Positions 46,179 through 56,100 of a stretch of DNA of 64,000 nt are shown here, piece by piece; positions within the stretch are counted from its first letter, which is position 1; each line of letters starts with the position of its first letter. Below the pieces are notes generated by a model, which worked only from the letters and a program-made list of their open reading frames with translations, ran no database searches and had not been told where the DNA came from. The stretch lies in NCBI GenBank assembly GCA_036268055.1, contig DATAUW010000030.1, forward strand, positions 1 to 64,000. The letters are read 5' to 3'. Source of the DNA: Verrucomicrobiia bacterium (GTDB lineage Bacteria; Verrucomicrobiota; Verrucomicrobiia; Limisphaerales; Pedosphaeraceae). The position numbers and the translations under genes are program-made.

Positions 46179-47555
46179 TCAAACCTCCACGCTTTTTCCG
46201 GGCGCGGGCTGGATGATTTTCATTTTCGGATGGCGCGCGCGGATCTGTTCCTCGAACCATTGGCGCGAATCGGCATCGCCGTGGCCAAGCAGAACCGTGT
46301 GCGGAGAAACCTGACCGACGAAATTCAAAAGTTCATCGCGGTTCGCGTGCGCCGTAAGATCGAAGTCGTCCAGTTCACAACGCCGCGTCACTTCGCCGGC
46401 GCTGGGGCTGAAAATAAATGTCTCGCCGGGTTTGGCGGCTTTGAGGCGTCCGCCGGGAGTATCGCGGTCCGCGTAACCGACAAAGAAAATCGCCTGCCGC
46501 TCGTCGCCGATCATGCGCGTGGCGAGATTATGAGCAGCGGTATTTTCACTCATCATGCCGGCGGTGATGACAAAGATGCGCCCGCCAGAAAGTTTCATTT
46601 TCTCAAGCTGCCCCTTTTCGAGCACGACGAGATTCAAGGCTTCGCGCAGTTGCAGGCTGCTGTGCTGGCGATGAGTGCGATGCGATTCGAGATCGTAAAT
46701 CTCGGTGAAAACCCGGCCGAGACCGCCAATATAAATCGGCTGATGCTTGAGCCGTCCGGAACGCGTGAGCAACGCGAGCATCGCCAAAATTTCCTGCGTT
46801 CGTCCGAGCGCAAACGTCGGAATGAGAATACAGCCTTTGCGTTTTTGAACATGTTCGATCGCCTGGGTAAGCCGCTCCAGTTCGCCCGCGCGGGTGAAAC
46901 CTTGCGGCACCGCGCGATTGCCGCGCGTCGTTTCCATGATCAGCACGTCGGCCTTCACGTCTTCAAAACGCGCGCCCTTCAAAATCGTCTGGTCGCCAAA
47001 CGAAACATCGCCCGTGAAAAACAAAGTTTCCTTTTTGCCGCGCACCATCATTCCGGCGGAACCGAGCGCGTGCCCGGCGTCATAAAATTCCAGCGTCGGC
47101 GAAGGCATGCCCGCGCGCGTTTTCGCGTACGAAGCCCATTCGATCTGGCGATTGTATTTGAAGCCTTGAAAACGCGGCGCCATTTCGTCCACTTCGTCGT
47201 GCGAGTAGAGCGGATATTCCTTGATGCCCGCTTCGTCGCGCTGGCGGGTCATGACATTGACGGAATTGTGCAGCACGCGCTCGACGATGAAATAACTCAG
47301 CTCCGACATGAGCACGTGCGCCTTGGGAAAATGCCGCAAAGCCACCGGCAGCGAACCGACGTGATCATGATGACAATGCGAAAGCGCCACGGCATCGAGA
47401 TCCTCTTTGGCGATGAGGTCGTAGAGCGGAAGACTCGCGCGGCCTTCGCGTTTGGGATGCGTGCCGGCATCCATTAGCAGCCGGTGGCCCTCGAGGTCAA
47501 CAAACCACGAGCTGGCGCCAATGTCGGCGTCAGGATTCAGATTAACGATTCTCAC
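46179..47555 (-). CDS. Beta-CASP metallo-beta-lactamase-fold hydrolase
   Basis: 458 aa. Zinc site ALSHCHHDHVGS (HxHxDH), then LMSELSYFIVERVL, GHALGSAGMMV, METTRGNR and ILGHGDADSR, the motif order of CPSF/RNase-J-like beta-CASP proteins. It probably cleaves RNA, though some family members act on other substrates. The start is GTG, 3 bases after the preceding stop. The preceding gene is secreted, so common function is not evident. Confidence 0.88.
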   Translation of the reverse strand: MRIVNLNPDADIGASSWFVDLEGHRLLMDAGTHPKREGRASLPLYDLIAKEDLDAVALSHCHHDHVGSLPVALRHFPKAHVLMSELSYFIVERVLHNSVNVMTRQRDEAGIKEYPLYSHDEVDEMAPRFQGFKYNRQIEWASYAKTRAGMPSPTLEFYDAGHALGSAGMMVRGKKETLFFTGDVSFGDQTILKGARFEDVKADVLIMETTRGNRAVPQGFTRAGELERLTQAIEHVQKRKGCILIPTFALGRTQEILAMLALLTRSGRLKHQPIYIGGLGRVFTEIYDLESHRTHRQHSSLQLREALNLVVLEKGQLEKMKLSGGRIFVITAGMMSENTAAHNLATRMIGDERQAIFFVGYADRDTPGGRLKAAKPGETFIFSPSAGEVTRRCELDDFDLTAHANRDELLNFVGQVSPHTVLLGHGDADSRQWFEEQIRARHPKMKIIQPAPGKSVEV

Positions 47556-47558
47556 AAA

Positions 47559-48347
47559 TTATTTCGGGGCCATGCCCATTTTTTTGGTCACGGCATCCGA
47601 CATCAATGCGGCAACATCGTCATACTTGGCCAGACCCGCGGGAGCCTGGAATTGGCTTGTCTCCGGGCGTCCAAGTTTGACGTCCTTGAACTTCATGATG
47701 AGCGTGGAATCGTCATCGGGGATTTGCATCTGCACGGGAAATTCCTTGAGATCGGTCGCATACCAAACCACGGCATGCTGCTGATTGCCCTTCGTGTCGG
47801 TCACGGTGACATTGTCCTTTTCGCAGGAATGGCCATCCACCGTTTCCTTGCCGATGCGGGATTTTTCCAACTTATATGTCATCGCGGCGGCATCGGCTTC
47901 TTCCTTCGGCATGGGCGTGAGCGCGTAGGATTTGAGCCCGGGATAAATGGTAATGATTTCTTTCTGCTCCGGCAAAAGAATGGTGGACATCTGGTCCATG
48001 CCCATTTGTTTCATCATGCCGGCGAATTCGGGAGACATCTCCTTGCTTTTGACTTCGGCCATATTGATGTCCACACGCATCTTGCCCGCGAGCATTTGGA
48101 AACCCATGTTCATGGCGGTCGTTTCCTTCTGGTTTTTATCCAGCACGCGCACTTCCGCCTTGGAAATGAAATTGGTATTGCTGCCAAAGAAACGAATCAT
48201 CGCCGCGTTCATGCCCGGGGCGCTGCCCGGACCCGCCGCCGATTTATCCGCCGTGGAAGGAACCTGGCCAAATACTGTTGCCGAACCGATGAGCAAAGCG
48301 AGAAGCCCGGCACCGGATACCCGCCCGAGAAAATTGAATGATTTCAT
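47559..48347 (-). CDS. Secreted DUF4412-like protein
   Basis: 262 aa from the ATG at 48347 (a TTG three codons upstream is unlikely). Signal peptide about residues 1-28 (LLALLIGSATVFGQ). The mature part resembles periplasmic DUF4412 proteins: an N-terminal KAEVRVLDKNQKETTAMNMGFQ strand pair, MRVDINMAEVKSKEMSPE, and GHSCEKDNVTVTD. No catalytic residues. It may bind a lipid or act as an envelope sensor. Coupled to the beta-CASP gene by a 3-base gap. Confidence 0.75.
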   Translation of the reverse strand: MKSFNFLGRVSGAGLLALLIGSATVFGQVPSTADKSAAGPGSAPGMNAAMIRFFGSNTNFISKAEVRVLDKNQKETTAMNMGFQMLAGKMRVDINMAEVKSKEMSPEFAGMMKQMGMDQMSTILLPEQKEIITIYPGLKSYALTPMPKEEADAAAMTYKLEKSRIGKETVDGHSCEKDNVTVTDTKGNQQHAVVWYATDLKEFPVQMQIPDDDSTLIMKFKDVKLGRPETSQFQAPAGLAKYDDVAALMSDAVTKKMGMAPK

Positions 48348-48883
48348 GCTATTCAAGCGTCAACATAGTCGTTCCGGTGATTTTAACCAGTTAAATTTGG
48401 CTAACGAGGCCAAACGAGCGCATCTTCGTTCACCAACCCGGAATCTGATGGATATCAGTGACATCACCCTAAGGTCCTCCCAATTTAATTTTCGCACCTT
48501 TAAGCGAACCTATCCGAGCTTATCCGAGCCAAGGCGAACTTAAGCGAACTTATCCGAACGATTTTTGCGAACTTATCCGAGCCAAACCGAACCAGCCGCA
48601 TCAAATGGCTATTTTTATCCACTTCAGCCTTCAGAACCCCCCGAATCACTAAAATCGGCCTTGGTGCAAACTCTCATCTCCTTTTTCCTTTTTCAAAGAA
48701 CTGCCCCCACCATGCCACAATCTCCGAAGCCAGTCCACCCTTCCATAGGTTACAAACTCGTCGCGCGTCCCAATCCATTCCCCCACCAAACCGCCCAACT
48801 TTATGCCATTGTAAACCCCTTGCCAGTTTCGTTATGCTGGCATTTATGCAATTATGTCCCAACCCTGTTAAATCAAGCCGGGC
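48348..48883. other. Gap with repeats, copy 2 of the dispersed block
   Basis: 536 bases between divergent genes. It holds a run of GCGAACTTATCCGA-like units (48500-48595) and the 64-base core at 48693-48756. No credible ORF. Confidence 0.5.
48500..48756 (+). repeat. Dispersed noncoding block, copy 2, with tandem TTATCCGA units
   Basis: GCGAACCTATCCGAG (48504), GCGAACTTATCCGAA (48544) and GCGAACTTATCCGAG (48567) are tandem degenerate units. AATGGCTATTTTTATCCA near 48604 and the 64-base core at 48693-48756 match copy 1 at 35750-35929. About 35 extra bases separate them here. Confidence 0.65.
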
Positions 48884-51688
48884 ATGAAAACTGCAACCCA
48901 ATCCAAATCTTCCAATGCTGCGGCTGGCGGGAAACGCTGGTGGCAATGCTCGCTTTTACTGACGGCATTTTTGCTGTTTGCCGTGCTCTCCGGCCTTTTC
49001 ATCCAGAGTTACGACATCAACAAAGTCCACTTCTCCAACGACGGCCCGCTGGGCGCGATGGTCGCCGAGCAAAACCTCATGCCACGCATTTTCACCGGTT
49101 TGTGGGTGGACTTGAACTGGCTCGGCAGCGAAGGCCTCGCGCCCGCACCCGCGATCACCACGTTCATGCGGCTGCTCTCGCCCTTTACTTACGCGCGCAT
49201 TCTGCCGCCCGCGTCATTGTTCATCGTGGGCCTCTCGGCCTGCTTTTGTTTTCGCCGCTATAAATTATCGCCTATCGCGTGCATCCTTGGCGGACTGGCG
49301 GTGGGGCTGAATTCCGATTTTCTCTCCACCTCGTGCTGGGGTGTGGCGTCGCAAACCGTCGGTTTCGGCGCGATGTATGTCGCGCTCGGCTTGCTCGCGG
49401 GAAACGGTTCGTGGAAACAATGGGTTCGCGTGATTCTCGCCGGTTTGGCGGTCGGCATCGGTGTGATGGAGGCGTACGACATCGGCGCGCTGTTCAGCTT
49501 GTTCATCGCCGCCTTCATCGTGTTTCAATCGCTGTTCATGAGCGAAGGCGAAGTGCCCGCGAAGGCCGGCAAAGGCTTTGTCCGCGTCGCCATCGTGGCG
49601 GTGTTCGCACTCTTTATTTCCGCACAGGCGTTGACCACGCTGATCGGCACGCAACTCAGCGGCATTGAAGCCGCGAAACAAGACGCCAGCACCAAGCAAA
49701 AAGTCTGGCCCGTGATGACCGAATGGAGTTTGCCCAAGGCCGAGACATTCCAAATCATCATCCCGGGCATCTTCGGTTATCGCAACACCTGGCACATGTA
49801 TGACAGTGACCAGCCGCAGGCAGATCAATATTGGGGAATCATCGGCGAAGACCCAAACATCGGCATGGCGCAAGACCTTCTCAAGAGTTCCAATCCCGAC
49901 GCGCAGGCGCAAGCGGAAGGTTATCTGAAGAACCCCAATTTGCTCTGGCGCCTCATCGGCACCGGATTTTACATGGGCGTGCCGGTGGTTGTGATCGCGC
50001 TCTGGGCATTGTTCCAGGCGTTTCGCGGCGAGAGATCGCCCTTCACGAAATTCCAACGGCGCATGATTTTGTTTTGGGGCGGTGCGACGCTTATCTCATT
50101 GTTGTTTTCGTACGGCAAATACGCGCCGTTCTATCAGTTTTTTTACGCGCTGCCCTACGCGTCGGCGATTCGCAATCCCGATAAGTTCATGCACGTCTTC
50201 ACCTGGGCGTTGCTGATCGTCTTCGCCTTTGGCGTGCATGGGTTGGTCGAATTGTATCTGAAAAACCCGGTGGTCCGCGCCGGAGGTGTGCTCACGCAAT
50301 TCAAAAATTGGTGGGCCAAAGCGAACCCGTTCGAGCGCGGCTGGCTCGGCGGTTGCATCGGAGTGGTCATCGTCTCGTTTCTCGGCTGGGCAGTTTATTC
50401 GACGGACACCAAGCAACTTGTGGCCTATCTGCAAACTGTCGCCATCCCGGAAGACATCGCGCCGAAAGTTGCGGCGTTCAGTATTCACGCCGTAGGCTGG
50501 TTCGTGCTGTTGCTGGTGGTGACAGTTATTTTGCTGGCGCTGATTTTCAGCGGGCAGTTCGCGGCATCGCAGGCACCACAAAAAGATTCGCTAAGATCCG
50601 AAATCCTGCCGGGCTCAATCGGCATGCGGGGCATCATCGCGGCGACGCTGCTGGGAGCATTGATTGTGTTCGACCTCGGACGCGCGGGCGCGCCGTGGAT
50701 CGTTTACCAGGACGTGCCGTATAAATATGCCGACGATCCGATCATCATGTTCCTCGCGGATAAACCTTACGAACATCGCGTGGCCATGTTGCCCGTGCCC
50801 ACCGGCACCGACCAGATGGCTCTCCTGAACGCTGCTTACGGCAGCCATTGGAAGCAGGGACTCTTTTTCTACAACAACATCCAATGCGCCGACGTGGTGC
50901 AGGAACCGCGCGTCTCGACCGACAAGGAACGGTTCAACGAAGCCCTGCCGCAAAACAGTCTCTTCAACATTTTGCGTTTTTGGGCGTTGTCCAATACCCG
51001 CTACATCCTCGCGCCGGGCGGCGATTTCGTGAGCACACAGCTTGACCCCAGTGGAAAAACTTTCCGCGTCGTGCGCCAATTCGATTTTGTTCCGCGCAGC
51101 GCGAACCCCGTGAATTCCGTGGATTTTATCACAAAAACCAACACCACCGGCAGCCTCGCCGTGGTGGAATTCCTCGGCGCGCTGCCCCGGGCAAAATTGT
51201 ACCCGAATTGGGAAGCGATGGACGACACCAATACCCTCCAAACCGTCGCCAGCCAGAATTTCGATCCGCGCTCAAAAGTGATCGTGGCCGCCGACTCGGG
51301 ATTGCCCAAGCCCGGCGTCGCCGACGTCAGCGCGAATCCTGGCGCAGTCGAGATCAATCCCAACTACCGCTCAAAACGCATCGAAGTCTCGGCCGATGTC
51401 AAAGTTCCGTCGGTGCTGTTATTGAGCGAGCGTTACAGTCCGAAATGGAAAGTCACCGTGGACGGGCAACCGGCCCAGTTGTTGCGCTGTGATTTTATTT
51501 TGCGCGGCGTTTTCCTGACACCGGGCAAGCACACTGTGGTATTCCACTTCGCACCGTCGCTGACCGCGCTTTACGTCAGCCTCACGGCCATCATCATCGG
51601 CATCGCGCTTACCGTGCTGCTGATCGTCAGCGGCAGCGAAGACGAAACCGAGGAAAAAGAAACGCCGTCCGCCGACGCCAAAGTTTGA
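48884..51688 (+). CDS. YfhO-like polytopic membrane protein
   Basis: 934 aa. About a dozen membrane helices (first at about 24-44) and a periplasmic C-terminal beta domain (about 780-880) ending in LLSERYSPKWKVTVDGQPAQLLRCDF, then a last helix (about 895-915). This is the layout of the GT-C-like YfhO/DUF family, whose B. subtilis member takes part in lipoteichoic-acid glycosylation. It may transfer a lipid-linked sugar outside the membrane. Start chosen at 48884; copy 2 of the repeat block ends 127 bases upstream. Convergent with the serpin. Confidence 0.75.
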   Translation: MKTATQSKSSNAAAGGKRWWQCSLLLTAFLLFAVLSGLFIQSYDINKVHFSNDGPLGAMVAEQNLMPRIFTGLWVDLNWLGSEGLAPAPAITTFMRLLSPFTYARILPPASLFIVGLSACFCFRRYKLSPIACILGGLAVGLNSDFLSTSCWGVASQTVGFGAMYVALGLLAGNGSWKQWVRVILAGLAVGIGVMEAYDIGALFSLFIAAFIVFQSLFMSEGEVPAKAGKGFVRVAIVAVFALFISAQALTTLIGTQLSGIEAAKQDASTKQKVWPVMTEWSLPKAETFQIIIPGIFGYRNTWHMYDSDQPQADQYWGIIGEDPNIGMAQDLLKSSNPDAQAQAEGYLKNPNLLWRLIGTGFYMGVPVVVIALWALFQAFRGERSPFTKFQRRMILFWGGATLISLLFSYGKYAPFYQFFYALPYASAIRNPDKFMHVFTWALLIVFAFGVHGLVELYLKNPVVRAGGVLTQFKNWWAKANPFERGWLGGCIGVVIVSFLGWAVYSTDTKQLVAYLQTVAIPEDIAPKVAAFSIHAVGWFVLLLVVTVILLALIFSGQFAASQAPQKDSLRSEILPGSIGMRGIIAATLLGALIVFDLGRAGAPWIVYQDVPYKYADDPIIMFLADKPYEHRVAMLPVPTGTDQMALLNAAYGSHWKQGLFFYNNIQCADVVQEPRVSTDKERFNEALPQNSLFNILRFWALSNTRYILAPGGDFVSTQLDPSGKTFRVVRQFDFVPRSANPVNSVDFITKTNTTGSLAVVEFLGALPRAKLYPNWEAMDDTNTLQTVASQNFDPRSKVIVAADSGLPKPGVADVSANPGAVEINPNYRSKRIEVSADVKVPSVLLLSERYSPKWKVTVDGQPAQLLRCDFILRGVFLTPGKHTVVFHFAPSLTALYVSLTAIIIGIALTVLLIVSGSEDETEEKETPSADAKV

Positions 51689-51695
51689 TCGCCCA

Positions 51696-52931
51696 TTATT
51701 TCGTCGGGTCCGTGATGCGCCCAAGAAAAAGAATCGCGCCGGATTGCGTATCGCGTATCAGAAAAATAAAGGGATGATCGGCGCGAAATACCGGTGATGG
51801 CTGGCGCATGACCGAAGTCAATGCCATCACTGTTCCCGTCGCCGCTGCTGCTTCCGTGCCCGACTCGTCAACCTTCACATAAGCCTTGTGGACAATGGCG
51901 GAAATATATAAATCACGCTCGCCGTCCATTCCCGAAAAATCCGCTTCATTCGAAAATGCCAGCGGCATGCCCATCGCCGCCAAAGTTTGTCCGAGGCTGA
52001 TTTGTGCCGTCGTGGTGAATTTCGGAAAGGTCACGTTTATTTTTTGCGGCCTCGCCTTTCCCACCAGCGCGATCAAAGCCGGCTCCGTCAGCGACGACTC
52101 CAACTTTTTCAAACCATCCGCTTTTCGCGGAAGCAATATATCCATCGCCAGCAAATTGTTCCCGCCAATCCCGGTCTTGGAATCGCCATAGGGCATTTCC
52201 AAAAGTTGGCAGTCTTCGTTCTCGGCATATTCAAAGGAAGAATCCTGGTGCATGAAATGGGCGGTCGCTTTTTGCGTGTCGCTCACACTGAACGGACCGT
52301 CCACGGTCGCGCTTTTTTTGAACGAATGCACCCATGACCCCTTTAAGTAAATGGCGTTCACCAATACCAATCGCGTCGCGGCATTTACAACTCCCGGCTG
52401 CAAAAGGTCGGTGATCTTTCCACTCGTCTTTTCGCTGACCCAGTCATTGATGTCGCGGCGCGTCGGCTCGGCGGACGAACGAAAATCCGCCTGCTTTACT
52501 TCCGCGCCATAACTATCCCGCACCACCGAAGTAAATTCCTTGAGCAGCTTTTGATTTTTTTCAACCCACATGCCGTTGGCAATGTCCAGTTTGACCTCCG
52601 CCTTTTGCTCCAGTTCGTCGAGATGTTTTTGAAGTTCAGCGAAGTTGCTGGAAAGTTGCGCGCCGTCCGAATCGAAATGAAACACGTGTCCGATTTGCGA
52701 TGCTGTATCGCCCCGCGCCCCGGCATAAGTCATGGCCAAGCAAGTCGAAATGCTATACGGCGAAAAAAATACATTCCCGTCGCCCGCGGCCAGCCGCGAA
52801 TAAAGCTCGAGCGCAAAGGCATTATTTCCTGACACCAGGTTCGTGGTGGAAACTTCTTCAGACCTCGCTGGTGCGGCCACCAAGATGCCCGCCACCGCCG
52901 CGGCAAATAGTCCTTTGAAAAGCGTTGTCAT
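51696..52931 (-). CDS. Serpin (serine protease inhibitor), secreted
   Basis: 411 aa from the ATG at 52931, which gives a signal peptide (MTTLFKGLFAAAVAGILVAAPARS). Serpin fold is clear: NAFALELYSRLAAGDGNVFFSPYSISTCLAMTYAGA, RRDINDWVSEKTSGKI, NAIYLKGSW, and FRADHPFIFLIRDTQSGAILFLGRI. The hinge GTEAAAATG has the small-residue pattern of inhibitory serpins. The loop after it is longer than in antitrypsin, so P1 could be Thr or, counted from the C-terminal side, Arg. A secreted inhibitor would act on extracellular proteases. Confidence 0.92.
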   Translation of the reverse strand: MTTLFKGLFAAAVAGILVAAPARSEEVSTTNLVSGNNAFALELYSRLAAGDGNVFFSPYSISTCLAMTYAGARGDTASQIGHVFHFDSDGAQLSSNFAELQKHLDELEQKAEVKLDIANGMWVEKNQKLLKEFTSVVRDSYGAEVKQADFRSSAEPTRRDINDWVSEKTSGKITDLLQPGVVNAATRLVLVNAIYLKGSWVHSFKKSATVDGPFSVSDTQKATAHFMHQDSSFEYAENEDCQLLEMPYGDSKTGIGGNNLLAMDILLPRKADGLKKLESSLTEPALIALVGKARPQKINVTFPKFTTTAQISLGQTLAAMGMPLAFSNEADFSGMDGERDLYISAIVHKAYVKVDESGTEAAAATGTVMALTSVMRQPSPVFRADHPFIFLIRDTQSGAILFLGRITDPTK

Positions 52932-53111
52932 AACTATACGACATGGCAACCGGCGATTTATTAGAAGAATTCGCTCATCAGTTTGACTGGCGCATCTTGA
53001 CATCGCCCAAGGCGCGTTGCCACGCCGTAATCCAAAAAATTGCGCCGCGTCATTTTTGCGGCAATCGGAATATGAAACGACTGGCAGACGGAGCGTCAGG
53101 GCGTGTCCGCG

Positions 53112-56100
53112 TCAGGCGGGCTGTGCGGTTTCGGCTTGCTTCATCGCGGCGGTGAGGATGGCGGCGGCGGTGGGCAAGGTGGTGTGGAGGTCGTCCAGTT
53201 TTTCGTTGATCTGGCTGGCGAGGGAGTTCGCGCCGCACTTGATCAACTGGCGATACCATTTGAGGAATTCTTGGCTGACGATTTTTTCGTCGGCGGCGGA
53301 AAATTGGCGGGTGGTTCCGCTGGAGGCAAATTCGCAGATAACCAGCGCGGCCAGATGACGGGCGGAATTGGGCGCGTGCGCTTTAGTCCAGAAGGGCAGC
53401 GCGGCTTCGGCTTGCTGGTTCAACAAGAGCGCCTCGGCGTGTTGCAACGCGATCACGGGTTGTTCGGCGAAATGTTTGATGGCTTCGCTCGTCCAGTTTT
53501 GGGCGAACTCCAGAAATTCCGGCTGGCTCAAAGCGATTTGGCCGCCAAGTTGCCAGACGTGAATCTCGGCGGGATTTTCCTGCACGAGCGCGTTGAGGAG
53601 GGTCAAGGCTTCGACGGACGCGTTGTGGCGGAATTGAAACTTTGCGAAATCGAAACGCACGGTGCGGGATTTGGCATCATCACCCATCGCGGCGCGGAAC
53701 GCTTCAGCGGCGGCGTCGTGCTGATCCAGCGCGGCGAGCGAGAGAGCGAGGCAATGGTTAGGGCCGGCCTTGAGAATTTCCTGGTTGATGGGCGACAGCG
53801 CGGGTTGATGGCGCTTGGCAATACATTCGCGCATCTGCCCGGCGACTTCGGCGGGTTGCTTGAGTTCCAAGTGCGCGAGGCCGAGCAGGAAATGTTGCGA
53901 GGCAGTCATCGCGGCGGCGCGCGGGAACGGCTGCTGCCAGAGTTGAACGATTTCGGCGAAGCGGCGCGCCTTGAGCAAATGATTCGTCAGTTGCGTGAGC
54001 AAGGTTTCGCGCAATTCAGGAACGACTTGCGGCGCGGGCAGCGCGGCCATCAGGCGCAGGGCTTCATAATATTGCTGGATGCCGGTCTCGACTTCGCCGG
54101 AGCGAATCAATTCGAGCCCGAGATTCATCACGAGGTTCGGTTCGCCGGGCAATTCTTCCATCGCGAGGCGCAGCAAACGCAAATTGCGGGCGATCTTATC
54201 GCGGCTCACAACGATTTCCGGGCGATAGCCGTGATGCAGCAACGCGGATTTGCCGAGGCGATTTTCGAGGCTCCATTCGCGGGCGCGGACTTCGACGCTG
54301 CTGAAAATTTGTTCGTGAACGCGGCCAAGGAAGAACAGGCCGGGTGCGTTGCGGAAGAGGCGCGGCACGTAGCTGCAACCTTCGAGTTCGCGGCCGTCGT
54401 CAATGATCGGCAGGCGATAGCCCATGACCTCGCTTGCGAGCATTTCCTGTTTGATCGTCTCGCGATGCTCGGGCGAAAGTTCCTCGTCGGCATCAAGGCT
54501 CAAAACCCAATCACCGGTGGCGTGCTTCAAGGCTTCGTTGCGCGCGGCGCTGAAATCATCGCTCCAGGCAAAAGTATGGATTTCGGCGTTAAATTTTTTC
54601 GCAAGCTCGACGGTGCGATCGGTCGAGCCGGTATCCACCACCACGATTTGATGGGCGAGGTCGCGCACGGATGCCAGGCACTTCTCGATGAACTGCTCTT
54701 CGTTTTTGACGATGAGGCAGACGGACAAACGCGGCGTGGCGGAAATCGCAGGCAGGGGTGAAAGTTCCACGCCGGATTTCACGGGATGACGCGGCGCGTG
54801 CTTGGCGGCTTGCTGGACTTGCTTCCACTTGGGCGCAAGCTGGCAGGCGCGCACGAGACATTGCTTGCCTTCAGCGGCGGCGCCGGTGGCCCACGCGATT
54901 TCGGCGAGCGTCAGCCACGCTTCAGGATGAAACGGACGGGCGTTGATGGCTTCAGTGGTGAGCGTCCAGGCTTCGCGATGTTTCTTATTTTTTAAAGCTT
55001 CACGAGCGGCGGCGAGATGGCCGACGAGCGCGACGGGCGGCAATTCGATGCGAGTGACTTGTTTTGGGCTCGCGCTGGCGGCGGGATGGGAGCGGGCGGC
55101 GAGCGTTTGCAAACGCGCAGTCATTTTCCCGGCGATATTGGCCCAGGAATAATTTTTGCGGGCGGTTTCGGCGGCGTGCTGGCCGCGAGTGCGGGCCTCG
55201 CCGGGGTGGGCGAAAATATGTTTCAACTTTGCTGACAAATCCGCGGCGTCCGGTTCAAGCCACCAGCCTTCGGCGGCGAGATCAATCGTGCCAAGTTTGC
55301 GGCCAAGATTTTTTCTTTGCGCGGCGATGAGCCAGCCGGCGTTTTCAGGAACAAAATCATCCGTCGCACCGCCGCGAGTCACGACAACGGGCAGGGCGGA
55401 AGCCATCGCTTCGAGCACGGGCATGCCAAAACCTTCGCCCCGATAGGGATGCACGAGGCATTGGCAGGCGGCGTAAAGACGAGGCATGTCTTCGGGCGCG
55501 AGATCGGTATTGAGATAAAGAATCTCCGGCGCGTTGGGACGAGTGCGCGCGGCTTCGATTTCCTTTTCAAACGTCTGGCCTTGATAAACCGACTGGCCGC
55601 CAAAATCCTTGATCACAAGGCAAACGTCGTCGCTGGCGGTGAAAGCGTCGAGATACGCCTTGAGCAATACATCCGGGCCTTTGCGTGAAATAGTTCCGCC
55701 GACAAAGAGGAAACGGAATTTTTTCTTAGTCGCCAATTCCAGCGGTTTTACTTCGGAATTAAAATGCGCTGTATCCACGCCGTTGGGCACGACAAAAACT
55801 TTTTCGGCGGCGATGCCGGAAGTGATATAGACGTTGCGCACATAATGGGACGGAACCCAAAATTCGTCCACGCCCGCGGCGGCTTTCACCCAGTCAGCGG
55901 GCAGCGCGCCAAACTCCCACGGCTGAATCACGACGAGCGCGCCATGTTTTGGGCGGCTCCAATCGGGTGGCCATTGATGGCGCACTGTGATGGCGGCATC
56001 GGTCGAAGCAGAGCTGGAAAGAGTTTTGGCGAAATCGCGCAGACCGGCGGGAGCATCCGCAGTTTTAATCGCGGAATTAGCGATGCGCTTGAGCTGCATA

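Noticed and set aside
48674-48946. 90-aa minus-strand ORF
   Set aside because: Lies across the dispersed repeat core and the start of the membrane protein gene.
53103-54761. 552-aa plus-strand ORF
   Set aside because: Antisense to the end of the 1970-aa gene; low-complexity translation.
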